From a virus, in IMG/VR virus record IMGVR_UViG_3300035698_018411, positions 1 through 22,213 of that record: a stretch of DNA of 22,213 nt. One strand, given 5' to 3'. The position numbers were made by a program, and so were the translations under genes. The notes beneath the pieces were generated by a model. The model was not told the origin of the DNA. It saw only the letters and a program-made list of their open reading frames with translations, and made no database searches. Below are positions 14,240-22,213 of this stretch, piece after piece. Positions within the stretch are counted from its first letter, which is position 1. Each line of letters starts with the position of its first letter.

Positions 14240-15868
14240 ATGCCCTCTCTTATTAGTCGCCAATTCAAAATCGATTTTGCTGAATGCTTCAAAAATAGCA
14301 TTGATAGCGGATCGAGCACTTATTACTTCTTTGTTGGTAAGGGAAGTGATTGGGCTGTGCCAACATCTCCGGATACACCAAATGATTCTAGATTTGGAAG
14401 TGATATCAATGTTTGGGATAAAATATTACAGCTCAAGAAAATCACTTCTCAAAATGTCAGTTTTTGTATACCTCTTTATCGGTGGACTGCTTCAAATGTT
14501 TATGCTAAATATAAGAGCTACGCAGACATTTATCAAAATCAATCAAGTGCAAATACTTTTTACGTAGTAACTACCGCTGATCGCGTATACAAATGTATAG
14601 ACAATTTCTCAGGAGCAGATTCTACTATTGAACCCACTCAGACGGATCTAGTAGATACTTTCCGCACGGGAGATGGGTATGAATGGAAGTATATGTATCC
14701 TATTGTTGGTTCAGATCAAGAAAGATTTGTAAGCAGTACACACATTCCAGCTAAAATGGTAACAGCTGAAACTAACTTTACTACAGAACAATATAACATT
14801 CAGGTTGGTGCTGTTGATGGAAGTGTAGATTCAATTGATGTTACAGTATCTGGAAATAACTACATCAATTATAGTGGTTACATTAGCAGTTATGTTAATT
14901 CAACTTCTGTGATGATTGCTAATACAGATAATGGTGCTAATCGCGTAATTGATGATTATTACTTAGGTTGTGATCTTTATGTAAGTGCAGGTAGAGGTTC
15001 TGGTCAATTAGTAAATGTATCGGATTACAACGCTGCTACTGGACAGTTATCTTTTGGTACTGCTCTGACATCCGTGTTGAACGCTAAAACAGCGACAGAT
15101 CCCAGTTATATTAATGTTGGCCCAAAGGTTACAGTAAAGACAAATGGTTCTGGAGTTACTGCATACGCTAATGTGAATCCGCTCACATCTAATGGAATTA
15201 ACCGTATAAATATAGTAACAAAAGGAGCTGGTTCTACTGCAGGAATTGTTATCATTGAGGATAGTTTATACCTTAGTAGCACAGGCTCTGGTGCTGAAGC
15301 AAAAATTAATGTATCACCACGTGGTGGTCATGGTGCTGATGCTCATAGGGAATTGGGTACTGGTGCTTTGATGTTTAGTATAAGGTTCGATGAAAACGAT
15401 CCAGATTTAGTGTTGAATGATTCTAATTTTGCGATGTATGGAATTATTGAGAACCCTCTATTCGCTAACGGTACATCAATTGCTTCAAATACGGATATCA
15501 ATAACACTACAAAATTGGATATTATCAATTCAGTAGGGTTAACAAACACGGCTGTCGTGAGCGCTTGGAGCGCTATTGGAAACACTACAAAATGTGAAGC
15601 AAAAGTTATTAAGTATGTTTCAAGTGGAACAGGTTCAGCTAACGGTACACTCACAGTAAGTGAAGTCTTTGAAGCTAATGGTGAAGGATTTTCTACAAGT
15701 GAAGTAGTAGTTCTAAATGCTGACCAATCATATAAAGGTACGATTAACACTATAAGAACATCAGTACTAAAACAGAATACTGGAAATATTCTCTATGTAG
15801 AAAATAGAGAGATGATCCAAAGAGACACAGACCAAACTGAAGATTTTAAAGTCATAATTCAGTACTAA
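14240..15868 (+). CDS. 8: gp8 baseplate wedge protein
   Basis: The product has 542 residues, well over T4 gp8 (334). The N-terminal domain has gp8-family text: FKNSIDSGSSTYYFFVGKGSDW, the DINVWDKILQLKKITSQNV block, then YAKYKSYADIYQNQ and NTFYVVTTADRVYKCIDN, and a conserved TGDGYEWKYMYPI (143-155). A second conserved spot is SPRGGHGADAHRELG (359-373). The C-terminus NTGNILYVENREMIQRDTDQTEDFKVIIQY in outline matches the usual NRxxxxRxxDQTEDxK ending of marine gp8-like proteins. Extra length comes from beta-rich insertions at about 190-340 and 400-500. gp8 forms part of the outer wedge, bound to gp7 and gp10. The start is fixed by the GGAG site at 14229-14232. Confidence 0.82.
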   Translation: MPSLISRQFKIDFAECFKNSIDSGSSTYYFFVGKGSDWAVPTSPDTPNDSRFGSDINVWDKILQLKKITSQNVSFCIPLYRWTASNVYAKYKSYADIYQNQSSANTFYVVTTADRVYKCIDNFSGADSTIEPTQTDLVDTFRTGDGYEWKYMYPIVGSDQERFVSSTHIPAKMVTAETNFTTEQYNIQVGAVDGSVDSIDVTVSGNNYINYSGYISSYVNSTSVMIANTDNGANRVIDDYYLGCDLYVSAGRGSGQLVNVSDYNAATGQLSFGTALTSVLNAKTATDPSYINVGPKVTVKTNGSGVTAYANVNPLTSNGINRINIVTKGAGSTAGIVIIEDSLYLSSTGSGAEAKINVSPRGGHGADAHRELGTGALMFSIRFDENDPDLVLNDSNFAMYGIIENPLFANGTSIASNTDINNTTKLDIINSVGLTNTAVVSAWSAIGNTTKCEAKVIKYVSSGTGSANGTLTVSEVFEANGEGFSTSEVVVLNADQSYKGTINTIRTSVLKQNTGNILYVENREMIQRDTDQTEDFKVIIQY

Positions 15869-15879
15869 GAGAGAATTAA

Positions 15880-18800
15880 ATGGCACTAGCAAATACAGGA
15901 AAACTGTCTACGAACTTTAACGTAGATCCGTACTTCGATGATTTCGATGAGACGAAGAATTTTAACAGAATCCTGTTTAACCCAGGACTTGCTGTGCAGG
16001 CGCGTGAGCTTACACAAATGCAAACAATTCTTCAGAATCAGCTTGATCGTTTTGGAGAGCATGTTTTCAAAGAAGGAAGCACTGTAAAAGGTAATGAGCT
16101 TAAACTTGAAAAAGTTCCATTCATCAAAATTCGTAATGATGATGCGGACGGTACGGCTGTTACTCCTTCTGATTTTGTTGGTAGTGTACTCACAGGTGGA
16201 ACCTCTGGTTTAACGGCATATGTTGTTGATGGATTAGCTGGTACTGAAGCAACAGCACTTAGTAACACTGCTGGACCAAATACTCTTTACGTTAGATATA
16301 CAAATTCTGGAGCAAATAACACAGCACAAGCATTTGAAATAAATGAAGTGCTTACTTCAAATGTTGCACTACTTGCTTGTAATAGTGCTGTCGCTAATGC
16401 AAGCGGAATAGGTGTAAGAGCTCTTGCTGCTGATGGTATTATTTACGCTAAAGATCATTTCATTCGCGTTGATAGTCAAGCAATTATTGTAGGTCGATAC
16501 AGCGAAACTCCTACTATTCAAGTTGGGTATGATGTTGTAGAATCAATTGTTAAATTCACTGATGACATAACACTTCTAGATCCTGCTAGTGGTGCATATA
16601 ACTACGCGGCTCCAGGCGCTGATCGTCTTAAGTTAACCCCTACACTTACAACAAAACTTGTAACTGCTAATTCTACACCAAATTTCATTGAACGTGGTTC
16701 AATTAAGAAAGGTAGAATTATTGAACGTTTCGATAAGCCAGAATACAGTGTGATTAAAGATTACATTGCTCGTAGAACATACAATGAATCTGGAAATTAT
16801 CTAGTAAATGGATATAACGTTTCTACTGAGAGTGCTAATTCAAGTATGATGTATCTTCTTACATCTCCCGGTAAAGCATACATTCTTGGATACGATAACG
16901 AATTACTTACTACATACGCGCAGTTAATAGATAAAGCAAATACTACCGAAACTGTAACTGGTGGAATCATCAGTTCTAATTACGGCAACTATGTAACAGT
17001 AGACAACACAGTTGGTTATTGGGACATTAAAGATTCAGCAGCTATTTCACTAAGAGACACTGCATCCTTTGCTGCTAATACTTCAATTTCTGCTACAGCT
17101 GCTCCAGGTGCTGAAATTGGTACTGCTAGAATGCGCGCGGTAGAACACATAACTGGAACTAAAGGTGCAGCTGCCACCACTTACAGATTCTATCTTTACG
17201 ATGTGAAAATGACTTCTGGTCCTTTCTCTTCTGTAAGATCTATGTATTATGCACAATCCGATAAAGACGGACTAGCTGATATTGTTCTAACTGGTGGCTC
17301 AGCTGTTATTCAAGATACTACGCAGAATGATTTACTCTTCTACGTACCAGCAGAAAATGTATCAGCATACACTAACACAAGTTATCTTTATTGGTCTATT
17401 GTTTCGGGTTCAATTTCAAGTGGAACTGGTCAAGGTACCATAACTGCTCCAGCTTCAGGAACATATAACGTTTCAACTGGTGGTGAAACCCAACTATCAA
17501 TTGATGATAATTTCCATCTCTTCGTGGGTGGTAGTGCTACAGTAACAGCAAATTCTGGTCATAGTGTTACAATGCCAGGTTCTGGTACAACACATGGGTT
17601 TGGAAGTGGTAATGGTGCACTCTATAATATTGGAGAAAGACTCCAGATTAATGGTGCCGGAACTATTTACACGATCACTGACATCGCAACAGATACATTA
17701 ACATTCAATCAAACATTGGGTAGTGAATCTGGTCCAGTGCAGAAGATTTACGCTCCAGGACAATACATTCCTACTAAAGGATATAACGGTACAACTGGAG
17801 AAAGAACTGCTACAATCAGTGGATCTGATGTAACTTTTGATATTGAAGAAGATGATCTATCTGCATCTATTACTGTTGACTGTATTGCTAAAATCAATAC
17901 CCCAGCAGAGCAAGTCCAGTCAGCTAAAACTTTAGCATCTAACAACTGTGTTCTTATTGATACAGATACTCATTGGCACACTACAGTAGGTCCTTGGAAT
18001 CTAGGATTATATGATGGTGTTACTCTTAAAGAAGTTAGAATGGCAGCATCGTTCTCAGCAATCACTGATGGAACTGATGTAACAAGTGACTTTATTCTAG
18101 ATACTGGAATGAGAGATAATTTTTATAGCCACGCTCAATTGAAGCTTAAGAATTCATCTACTCTTACAGTAACTGGGGACTTGTTCGTTAAGCTTGATAG
18201 ATATGCTCATGCATCTACTGGACACTGGTTTGGTGTTGAATCATATCCTGATTATGCTACTGCTCCGGAAAATATTCCAGTTTACACTTCACCTGTAACG
18301 GGTGAAAAGCACGATCTTCGTAATTACATCGATGCGCGTCCTCACTTTGATGATAGTGCAACTACTGTAAATGATACATTGATTTCAATTTCTACAAATC
18401 CAGCTAATGGTAGTGTGTTATCAACGATTTCTACTGAAGGTGTAATTGCACCAAATGAAAATATCACTACAGATTACAGTTATTACCTTCCTAGAAAGGA
18501 TAGAGTAGTAATCAATTCTACTGGTGAAATCAATGTTGTTACAGGTGTACCATCGCTTAATCCACAGACACCTCCACCAACTCCAGATGGTTTAACAATC
18601 GCTGTGTTAGAAGTAGCTGCATTCCCATCATTAGTATATGAAGATGCACTTGCAATTGGTAGAACAGATCTTGCTAACAGAGTTAAACCTGTTCGCCAAG
18701 TTCGTTACACAATGCGAGACATTGGTGTTATCAAAAATCGTGTTGACAATCTTGAATATTACACATCACTTTCATTATTTGAAACTGCTACAAAAGATCT

Positions 18801-21672
18801 TACAATTTCAGATACTGCTGGAGTAGATCGATTCAAAAATGGAATCTTAGTAGATCCATTTACTGGACACGGTATTGGTAATGTTACAAATGAAGATTAC
18901 AAAATCTCCATTGATCCACAAAAAATGGAAATCCGCCCAACATTCAAGATTGATGATGGGCACTTAGAATACACAAGTGGTACTGGCCTTACTCAGAAAG
19001 GTAAACTGCTTATGTTCGACTATGTACACGACAAGCTTATCTCGCAGCCAAATGCTTCAGATACTCGTAGTGCTACTTCGTCCTTCTATAAGTACATTGG
19101 TAATTTAACACTTACTCCAGAAACAGATCACTGGGTCGATACAGTAAATGCTCCAAGAGTAAATATCAACTTCGATTCTAACATGGATGGTTGGGAGCAA
19201 GCTGCTAATTCTTGGGGAACTCAATGGGGTAACTGGTCAACAGTATGGACTGGAGACACTGGTGCAGGTAGCCGTGCTGGTACTCGTAGTGTTGTAGTAC
19301 CAGAAACACAAACACAGTCAACTGGTGAAATCGTAAGAGATGTTAACATCATCCCATACATGCGCTCTAGAATAATTCGCTTCAATGCTAGTGGTATGAA
19401 GCCAAGCACTAGAGTTTTCCCATTTTTCGATGACTTAAATGTAATCAACTATTCACGCCCAACAAATTCTGCATTTAACATTGCTGCGGGTGCTGCATTT
19501 GGTGATGCATTAATCACTGATGCTAGTGGTAATGTATATGGTGAATTTAGAATTCCAAATGATAGTGCTGCTCGCTTCCCAACTGGAAAAATCGAATTCA
19601 AATTATCTGATTCGATTAAAGGTAGCTCAAGTGCTAGTACGTACGCAGTAGCAGATTACAACGCTTCTGGCCTTACTCAAGAGGTTAGCGAAACTATAAT
19701 CAGTACACGCGTACCAACTATACAACGAGTATCGGTTTCTGACACTCGTACTACTACAAGAACAAGAGCAGTTGTTGCGCCTGTAGCACGACCTACTCCT
19801 ATTCGCCCACCACTTATCTCACCACTTATCTCACCAGACAATCCCGGAGACAATTGGGGAGTAAACTGGGCGGCAGATGAAAATGACATTGGTGGCGATG
19901 GTGGTGGGGATGATCCAATTGCTCAAACATTCTTAGTACGCACAGATAATTCTAGTGATACACTTATTGGTTCAGGTGCTTATCTTACTAAGATTGATTT
20001 ATTCTTCCAGTCAAAAGATACTACTCTTCCAGTGTATCTGGAAATTCGTGAAGTAGATCCTTCGACTGCACAAATCACTAATAAGATTTTGCCTTTTGGT
20101 AAATCTGAATTAGCTGCAGCTTCGGTTAATGCAAGTGCTACAGCTCCTGGTACTGCTACTAGCTTCGAATTCGATACACCAATATTCTTACTTAACGGTA
20201 CTGAATACGCTTTTGTTGTTCGCCCTGCTGCAAACAGTCCTGCATATTCACTCTGGATTTCACGTCTTGGTGAAACAGATGTTGTTACTTCGAACAGAAT
20301 CACAAAGCAGCCTTACTCTGGTATCTTATTCGTATCTTCAAATGATAGAACATGGACTCCAATCCAAGAAGAAGATATCAAATTCGATATGTATTTTGCT
20401 GATTTTTCTGGTGGAACTGTTTCACGTGATGCGCTATTTTCAAATAAGGATCTAGAATTCTTTAGCATTGCAAATACAGTAGGAACAGGTACTTCAGTTA
20501 ATGGAGAAAGAGTACACGGTGAAACAACCTTAACACTTGCTGGTTCACTAGCATCATCTGCAAATGGTGATACGCTTGTTGGATTCACAAGTACTGCAAA
20601 TGCAACAATTACAGATAACACATCTGCTCCAGCGTATAGAGTAAGATCTGTATTACCAATTAGTGCTAATGGAGATGTTGCATTCACTGATGGTGAGACA
20701 ATTCATCTATTCCAATCAGGTGCAAATACTGGAACGAATTCAACATTGAGTTCTCAAGTAACACCATTTGGTACTGTTAAACTTTACGATGCTGCTAATT
20801 TCGCTACTACAAAGATTCATCTAGAAGATATCTCTGGCACCTTTGCTAATAACACGTGGCTTAAAGGTCAGACATATTCTGGTGAAAATCTTATTACTTC
20901 GATTGACGCAGTAAATGTAGATCACTTACACACTAAAGTAGGTCTTATTGATCCTGCTGGAACAAGTGTAACTGGATCTCTTAAGCTTTCAACAACACTA
21001 GGATCTACTACACCCGACACTGCACGTTCAGTTAATCTTAACAACGATACTGCTTTTGCATCTAGAAAATATCTATTAAGTAATTCAATTGAAAGTGGAA
21101 CAAAGAGTACTGCATTAACATTAGCAATGACAAAGAGTGCTACAAATAAATATCATTCTCCAGCTGTCGATGTTGAACGTGTATCTATCTTTGCTGTTGA
21201 AAACTTCATCAACAATTTAACAACTAATGAAGCTGCAGGTTCTGGCGGTGATGCAGAAGCTAGATATATAACTAAAACAGTTACACTAGCAGATGAACAA
21301 GACGCTGAAGATCTGAAAGTATATCTTACTTCATATAAGCCTTCTACAGCAGGCATTACTGTCTACTACAAGATCCTGAATGCTGAAGATGGGGATTCAA
21401 TGGATACTCGTAGTTGGGTTGCAATGACACAAGAAACAAATGCAGCTACTGTATCTGATACGGAAAATACTGAAGATTACAAAGAATACTCATACACTAT
21501 TCCTACTGCAAACCTAACAGGTGGAAGTAGCGATACTGTTCAATACGTTAATTCTGAAGGAGTTACATATACTGGATTTAAGCGATTCGCTATCAAGATT
21601 GTTCTTACATCAAGTAACACAATCAAAGTACCAAGAGTCGCTGACCTTCGAGTAATTGCATTACAAGCATGA
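15880..21672 (+). CDS. Giant DUF4815-type tail/baseplate structural protein
   Basis: The product has 1930 residues and is the largest gene here. The first 70 residues (VDPYFDDFDETKNFNRILFNPGLAVQARELTQMQTILQNQLDRFGEHVFKEGS in outline) are the hallmark of the DUF4815 family found in marine T4-like phages. Later landmarks are DLRNYIDARPHFDD, a Trp-rich stretch GWEQAANSWGTQWGNWSTVW (about 1104-1123), IIPYMRSRIIRFNASGMKPSTRVFPFFDD, a Thr/Arg-rich and Pro-rich linker with a tandem PLIS repeat, DDPIAQTF (1344-1351) and a C-terminal beta domain ending in VADLRVIALQA. It probably forms an outer baseplate or fibre-anchoring structure, filling the place of T4 gp9-gp12, but no experiment-based function can be read here. 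An AAGAGAGAA ribosome site precedes the ATG in a 11-nt gap. The stop overlaps the next start. Confidence 0.8.
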   Translation: MALANTGKLSTNFNVDPYFDDFDETKNFNRILFNPGLAVQARELTQMQTILQNQLDRFGEHVFKEGSTVKGNELKLEKVPFIKIRNDDADGTAVTPSDFVGSVLTGGTSGLTAYVVDGLAGTEATALSNTAGPNTLYVRYTNSGANNTAQAFEINEVLTSNVALLACNSAVANASGIGVRALAADGIIYAKDHFIRVDSQAIIVGRYSETPTIQVGYDVVESIVKFTDDITLLDPASGAYNYAAPGADRLKLTPTLTTKLVTANSTPNFIERGSIKKGRIIERFDKPEYSVIKDYIARRTYNESGNYLVNGYNVSTESANSSMMYLLTSPGKAYILGYDNELLTTYAQLIDKANTTETVTGGIISSNYGNYVTVDNTVGYWDIKDSAAISLRDTASFAANTSISATAAPGAEIGTARMRAVEHITGTKGAAATTYRFYLYDVKMTSGPFSSVRSMYYAQSDKDGLADIVLTGGSAVIQDTTQNDLLFYVPAENVSAYTNTSYLYWSIVSGSISSGTGQGTITAPASGTYNVSTGGETQLSIDDNFHLFVGGSATVTANSGHSVTMPGSGTTHGFGSGNGALYNIGERLQINGAGTIYTITDIATDTLTFNQTLGSESGPVQKIYAPGQYIPTKGYNGTTGERTATISGSDVTFDIEEDDLSASITVDCIAKINTPAEQVQSAKTLASNNCVLIDTDTHWHTTVGPWNLGLYDGVTLKEVRMAASFSAITDGTDVTSDFILDTGMRDNFYSHAQLKLKNSSTLTVTGDLFVKLDRYAHASTGHWFGVESYPDYATAPENIPVYTSPVTGEKHDLRNYIDARPHFDDSATTVNDTLISISTNPANGSVLSTISTEGVIAPNENITTDYSYYLPRKDRVVINSTGEINVVTGVPSLNPQTPPPTPDGLTIAVLEVAAFPSLVYEDALAIGRTDLANRVKPVRQVRYTMRDIGVIKNRVDNLEYYTSLSLFETATKDLTISDTAGVDRFKNGILVDPFTGHGIGNVTNEDYKISIDPQKMEIRPTFKIDDGHLEYTSGTGLTQKGKLLMFDYVHDKLISQPNASDTRSATSSFYKYIGNLTLTPETDHWVDTVNAPRVNINFDSNMDGWEQAANSWGTQWGNWSTVWTGDTGAGSRAGTRSVVVPETQTQSTGEIVRDVNIIPYMRSRIIRFNASGMKPSTRVFPFFDDLNVINYSRPTNSAFNIAAGAAFGDALITDASGNVYGEFRIPNDSAARFPTGKIEFKLSDSIKGSSSASTYAVADYNASGLTQEVSETIISTRVPTIQRVSVSDTRTTTRTRAVVAPVARPTPIRPPLISPLISPDNPGDNWGVNWAADENDIGGDGGGDDPIAQTFLVRTDNSSDTLIGSGAYLTKIDLFFQSKDTTLPVYLEIREVDPSTAQITNKILPFGKSELAAASVNASATAPGTATSFEFDTPIFLLNGTEYAFVVRPAANSPAYSLWISRLGETDVVTSNRITKQPYSGILFVSSNDRTWTPIQEEDIKFDMYFADFSGGTVSRDALFSNKDLEFFSIANTVGTGTSVNGERVHGETTLTLAGSLASSANGDTLVGFTSTANATITDNTSAPAYRVRSVLPISANGDVAFTDGETIHLFQSGANTGTNSTLSSQVTPFGTVKLYDAANFATTKIHLEDISGTFANNTWLKGQTYSGENLITSIDAVNVDHLHTKVGLIDPAGTSVTGSLKLSTTLGSTTPDTARSVNLNNDTAFASRKYLLSNSIESGTKSTALTLAMTKSATNKYHSPAVDVERVSIFAVENFINNLTTNEAAGSGGDAEARYITKTVTLADEQDAEDLKVYLTSYKPSTAGITVYYKILNAEDGDSMDTRSWVAMTQETNAATVSDTENTEDYKEYSYTIPTANLTGGSSDTVQYVNSEGVTYTGFKRFAIKIVLTSSNTIKVPRVADLRVIALQA
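19810..19833 (+). repeat. 12-bp tandem repeat coding PLIS-PLIS
   Basis: CCACTTATCTCA is repeated exactly twice in tandem within the Pro-rich linker of the DUF4815-type protein. It may be a recent slippage duplication in a flexible hinge. Confidence 0.85.
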
Positions 21673-21890
21673 GTGATATATTAAAAATTGAAGACGATAC
21701 TTCTTTAGTTCGGGAAGTATCGTCTAATGCAATTCTAACAGTAGATGATGTTGGATTAAGTGCATATAGAAAACGAAAAGAACAACACAATAAAGTCGCT
21801 AAGTTAGAATCCTCGGTGGAATCCTTAGCAGGTGATATGAATACAGTCAAAACGCTTTTAGAGAGACTTATAAATGACAGCAATCGCTAA
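21669..21890 (+). CDS. Small coiled-coil protein of the structural operon
   Basis: The product has 73 residues. The first half (LKIEDDTSLVREVSSNAILTVDD, then SAYRKRKEQHNKV) resembles a small conserved protein found in marine T4-like phages next to the large structural gene, with the usual phrasing of a charged residue run, LVRD/E-x-SS-x-AIL, then a basic AYR-x-RK segment. The second half, KLESSVESLAGDMNTVKTLLERL, has hydrophobic residues at heptad-like spacing and should form a short coiled coil, perhaps trimeric. It overlaps the giant gene by 4 nt and the next gene by 17 nt, so translation is coupled. A role as a fibre adaptor or chaperone is possible. Function unknown. Confidence 0.7.
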   Translation: MSDILKIEDDTSLVREVSSNAILTVDDVGLSAYRKRKEQHNKVAKLESSVESLAGDMNTVKTLLERLINDSNR

Positions 21891-22213
21891 CACAGCTCGA
21901 ACAAACAATTTCGACTTTCAACGAATTAAGTTAAATGAAACTGTTCGTCGCCTTAACGGTCTTAGCCTTCTAGACAACACTCTAACTGTCACGGGTAATA
22001 GTGCTTTTGATACTAACGTTCTTGTTGTTGATACTACTAATGATCGAGTAGGTGTAGGAGTCACACTTCCTTTACACGGTTTACACGTTTCTGGAAACAC
22101 TTTAGTTGGATCTACAGTTTGGATCGATAACAGTTTAGGTTTTCTAGGAATAGGAAACACTACTCCAACACACACCCTTGAAGTTAAAGGAACTGGAAAA
22201 ATTTCTGGTGCTG
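21874..22213 (+). CDS. Repeat-built tail-fibre-like protein, N-terminal part
   Basis: An open frame begins at the ATG at 21874-21876 and runs past the right edge, giving 113 residues. After an N-terminal segment (NTARTNNFDFQRIKLNETVRRLNGLSLLDN), two units of about 34 residues appear. The first has VDTTNDRVGVGVTLPLHGLHVSGN, the second VWIDNSLGFLGIGNTTPTHTLEVKGTG. These match the D-x-x-N-x-R-V-G-I-G-T-x-x-P-x-x-x-L-x-V-x-G pattern common in trimeric phage fibres and other beta-prism adhesins. The protein is therefore probably a tail fibre or baseplate-attached adhesin. It starts inside the end of the preceding small gene, so the pair is probably translated together. An internal box TATAAATG over the start codon is likely fortuitous. 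Confidence 0.72.
   Translation, partial: MTAIANTARTNNFDFQRIKLNETVRRLNGLSLLDNTLTVTGNSAFDTNVLVVDTTNDRVGVGVTLPLHGLHVSGNTLVGSTVWIDNSLGFLGIGNTTPTHTLEVKGTGKISGA

Noticed and set aside
15205-15212. Exact TATAAATA inside gp8
   Set aside because: It is 668 nt ahead of the next gene and inside a conserved coding region. An internal promoter for the giant gene is possible but not supported by position.
1-22213. tRNA genes, CRISPR arrays, integrase, homing endonuclease or insertion sequences
   Set aside because: Almost every base is within a structural gene and no such motifs or repeats were seen. Gaps over 70 nt are limited to 3638-3712.

Overview
The window is a stretch of the virion-assembly region of a tailed phage with a contractile, T4-type tail, probably a marine T4-like myovirus. 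Gene content and order support this: gp26, gp4, gp48, gp53, gp27-like, gp5, gp25, gp6, a gp7-like protein, gp8 and a giant DUF4815-type protein. So do the tight gene packing (ATGA and TAATG overlaps), the AT-rich composition and matches to the T4 late promoter octamer TATAAATA. I see no host-type genes, tRNA, rRNA, CRISPR array, integrase or insertion sequence. The host cannot be named from this sequence. All family names come from recognising motifs and gene order by eye; no database search was run.

Left arm (1-2576, minus strand, read right to left): a tail-tube-family protein (gp19/gp54-like); a gp26-like hub-assembly protein; a short ORF reached most easily by a -1 ribosomal frameshift; and the N-terminal 382 residues of a probable tape-measure protein running off the left edge. 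This order (tube, chaperone, -1 frameshifted extension, tape measure) is that of the tail cassettes of lambda- and P2-type phages. The gp26 frame ends with two overlapping canonical slippery heptamers followed by a possible hairpin that contains the stop codon. This is the most exciting candidate in the window.

Divergent switch (2576-2617): two exact TATAAATA late-promoter boxes face each other as a perfect 10-bp dyad in a 41-bp gap. They serve the left and right arms.

Right arm (2618-22213, plus strand): gp4 head-completion nuclease, an unassigned conserved-looking protein, then gp48 tube cap, gp53 wedge, gp27-like hub, gp5 spike, gp25 wedge, a kinase-like protein, gp6 wedge, a large gp7-position structural protein, gp8 wedge, a 1930-residue DUF4815-type protein, a 73-residue coiled-coil protein and the start of a repeat-built tail-fibre-like protein. 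Two variant late promoters (CATAAATA, both inside TCACATAAATA) precede gp48 and gp8, splitting the arm into probable late sub-operons.

Products would co-assemble: gp27/gp5 form the hub and spike, gp48 and the tube-family protein start the tube, gp6/gp25/gp53/gp7-like/gp8 form the wedges, the tape measure sets tail length and gp4 completes heads. Unusual points are the putative muralytic domain at the C-terminus of gp5 rather than inserted before its beta-helix, and a kinase-like protein with a T4 capsid-targeting-like N-terminus between gp25 and gp6.
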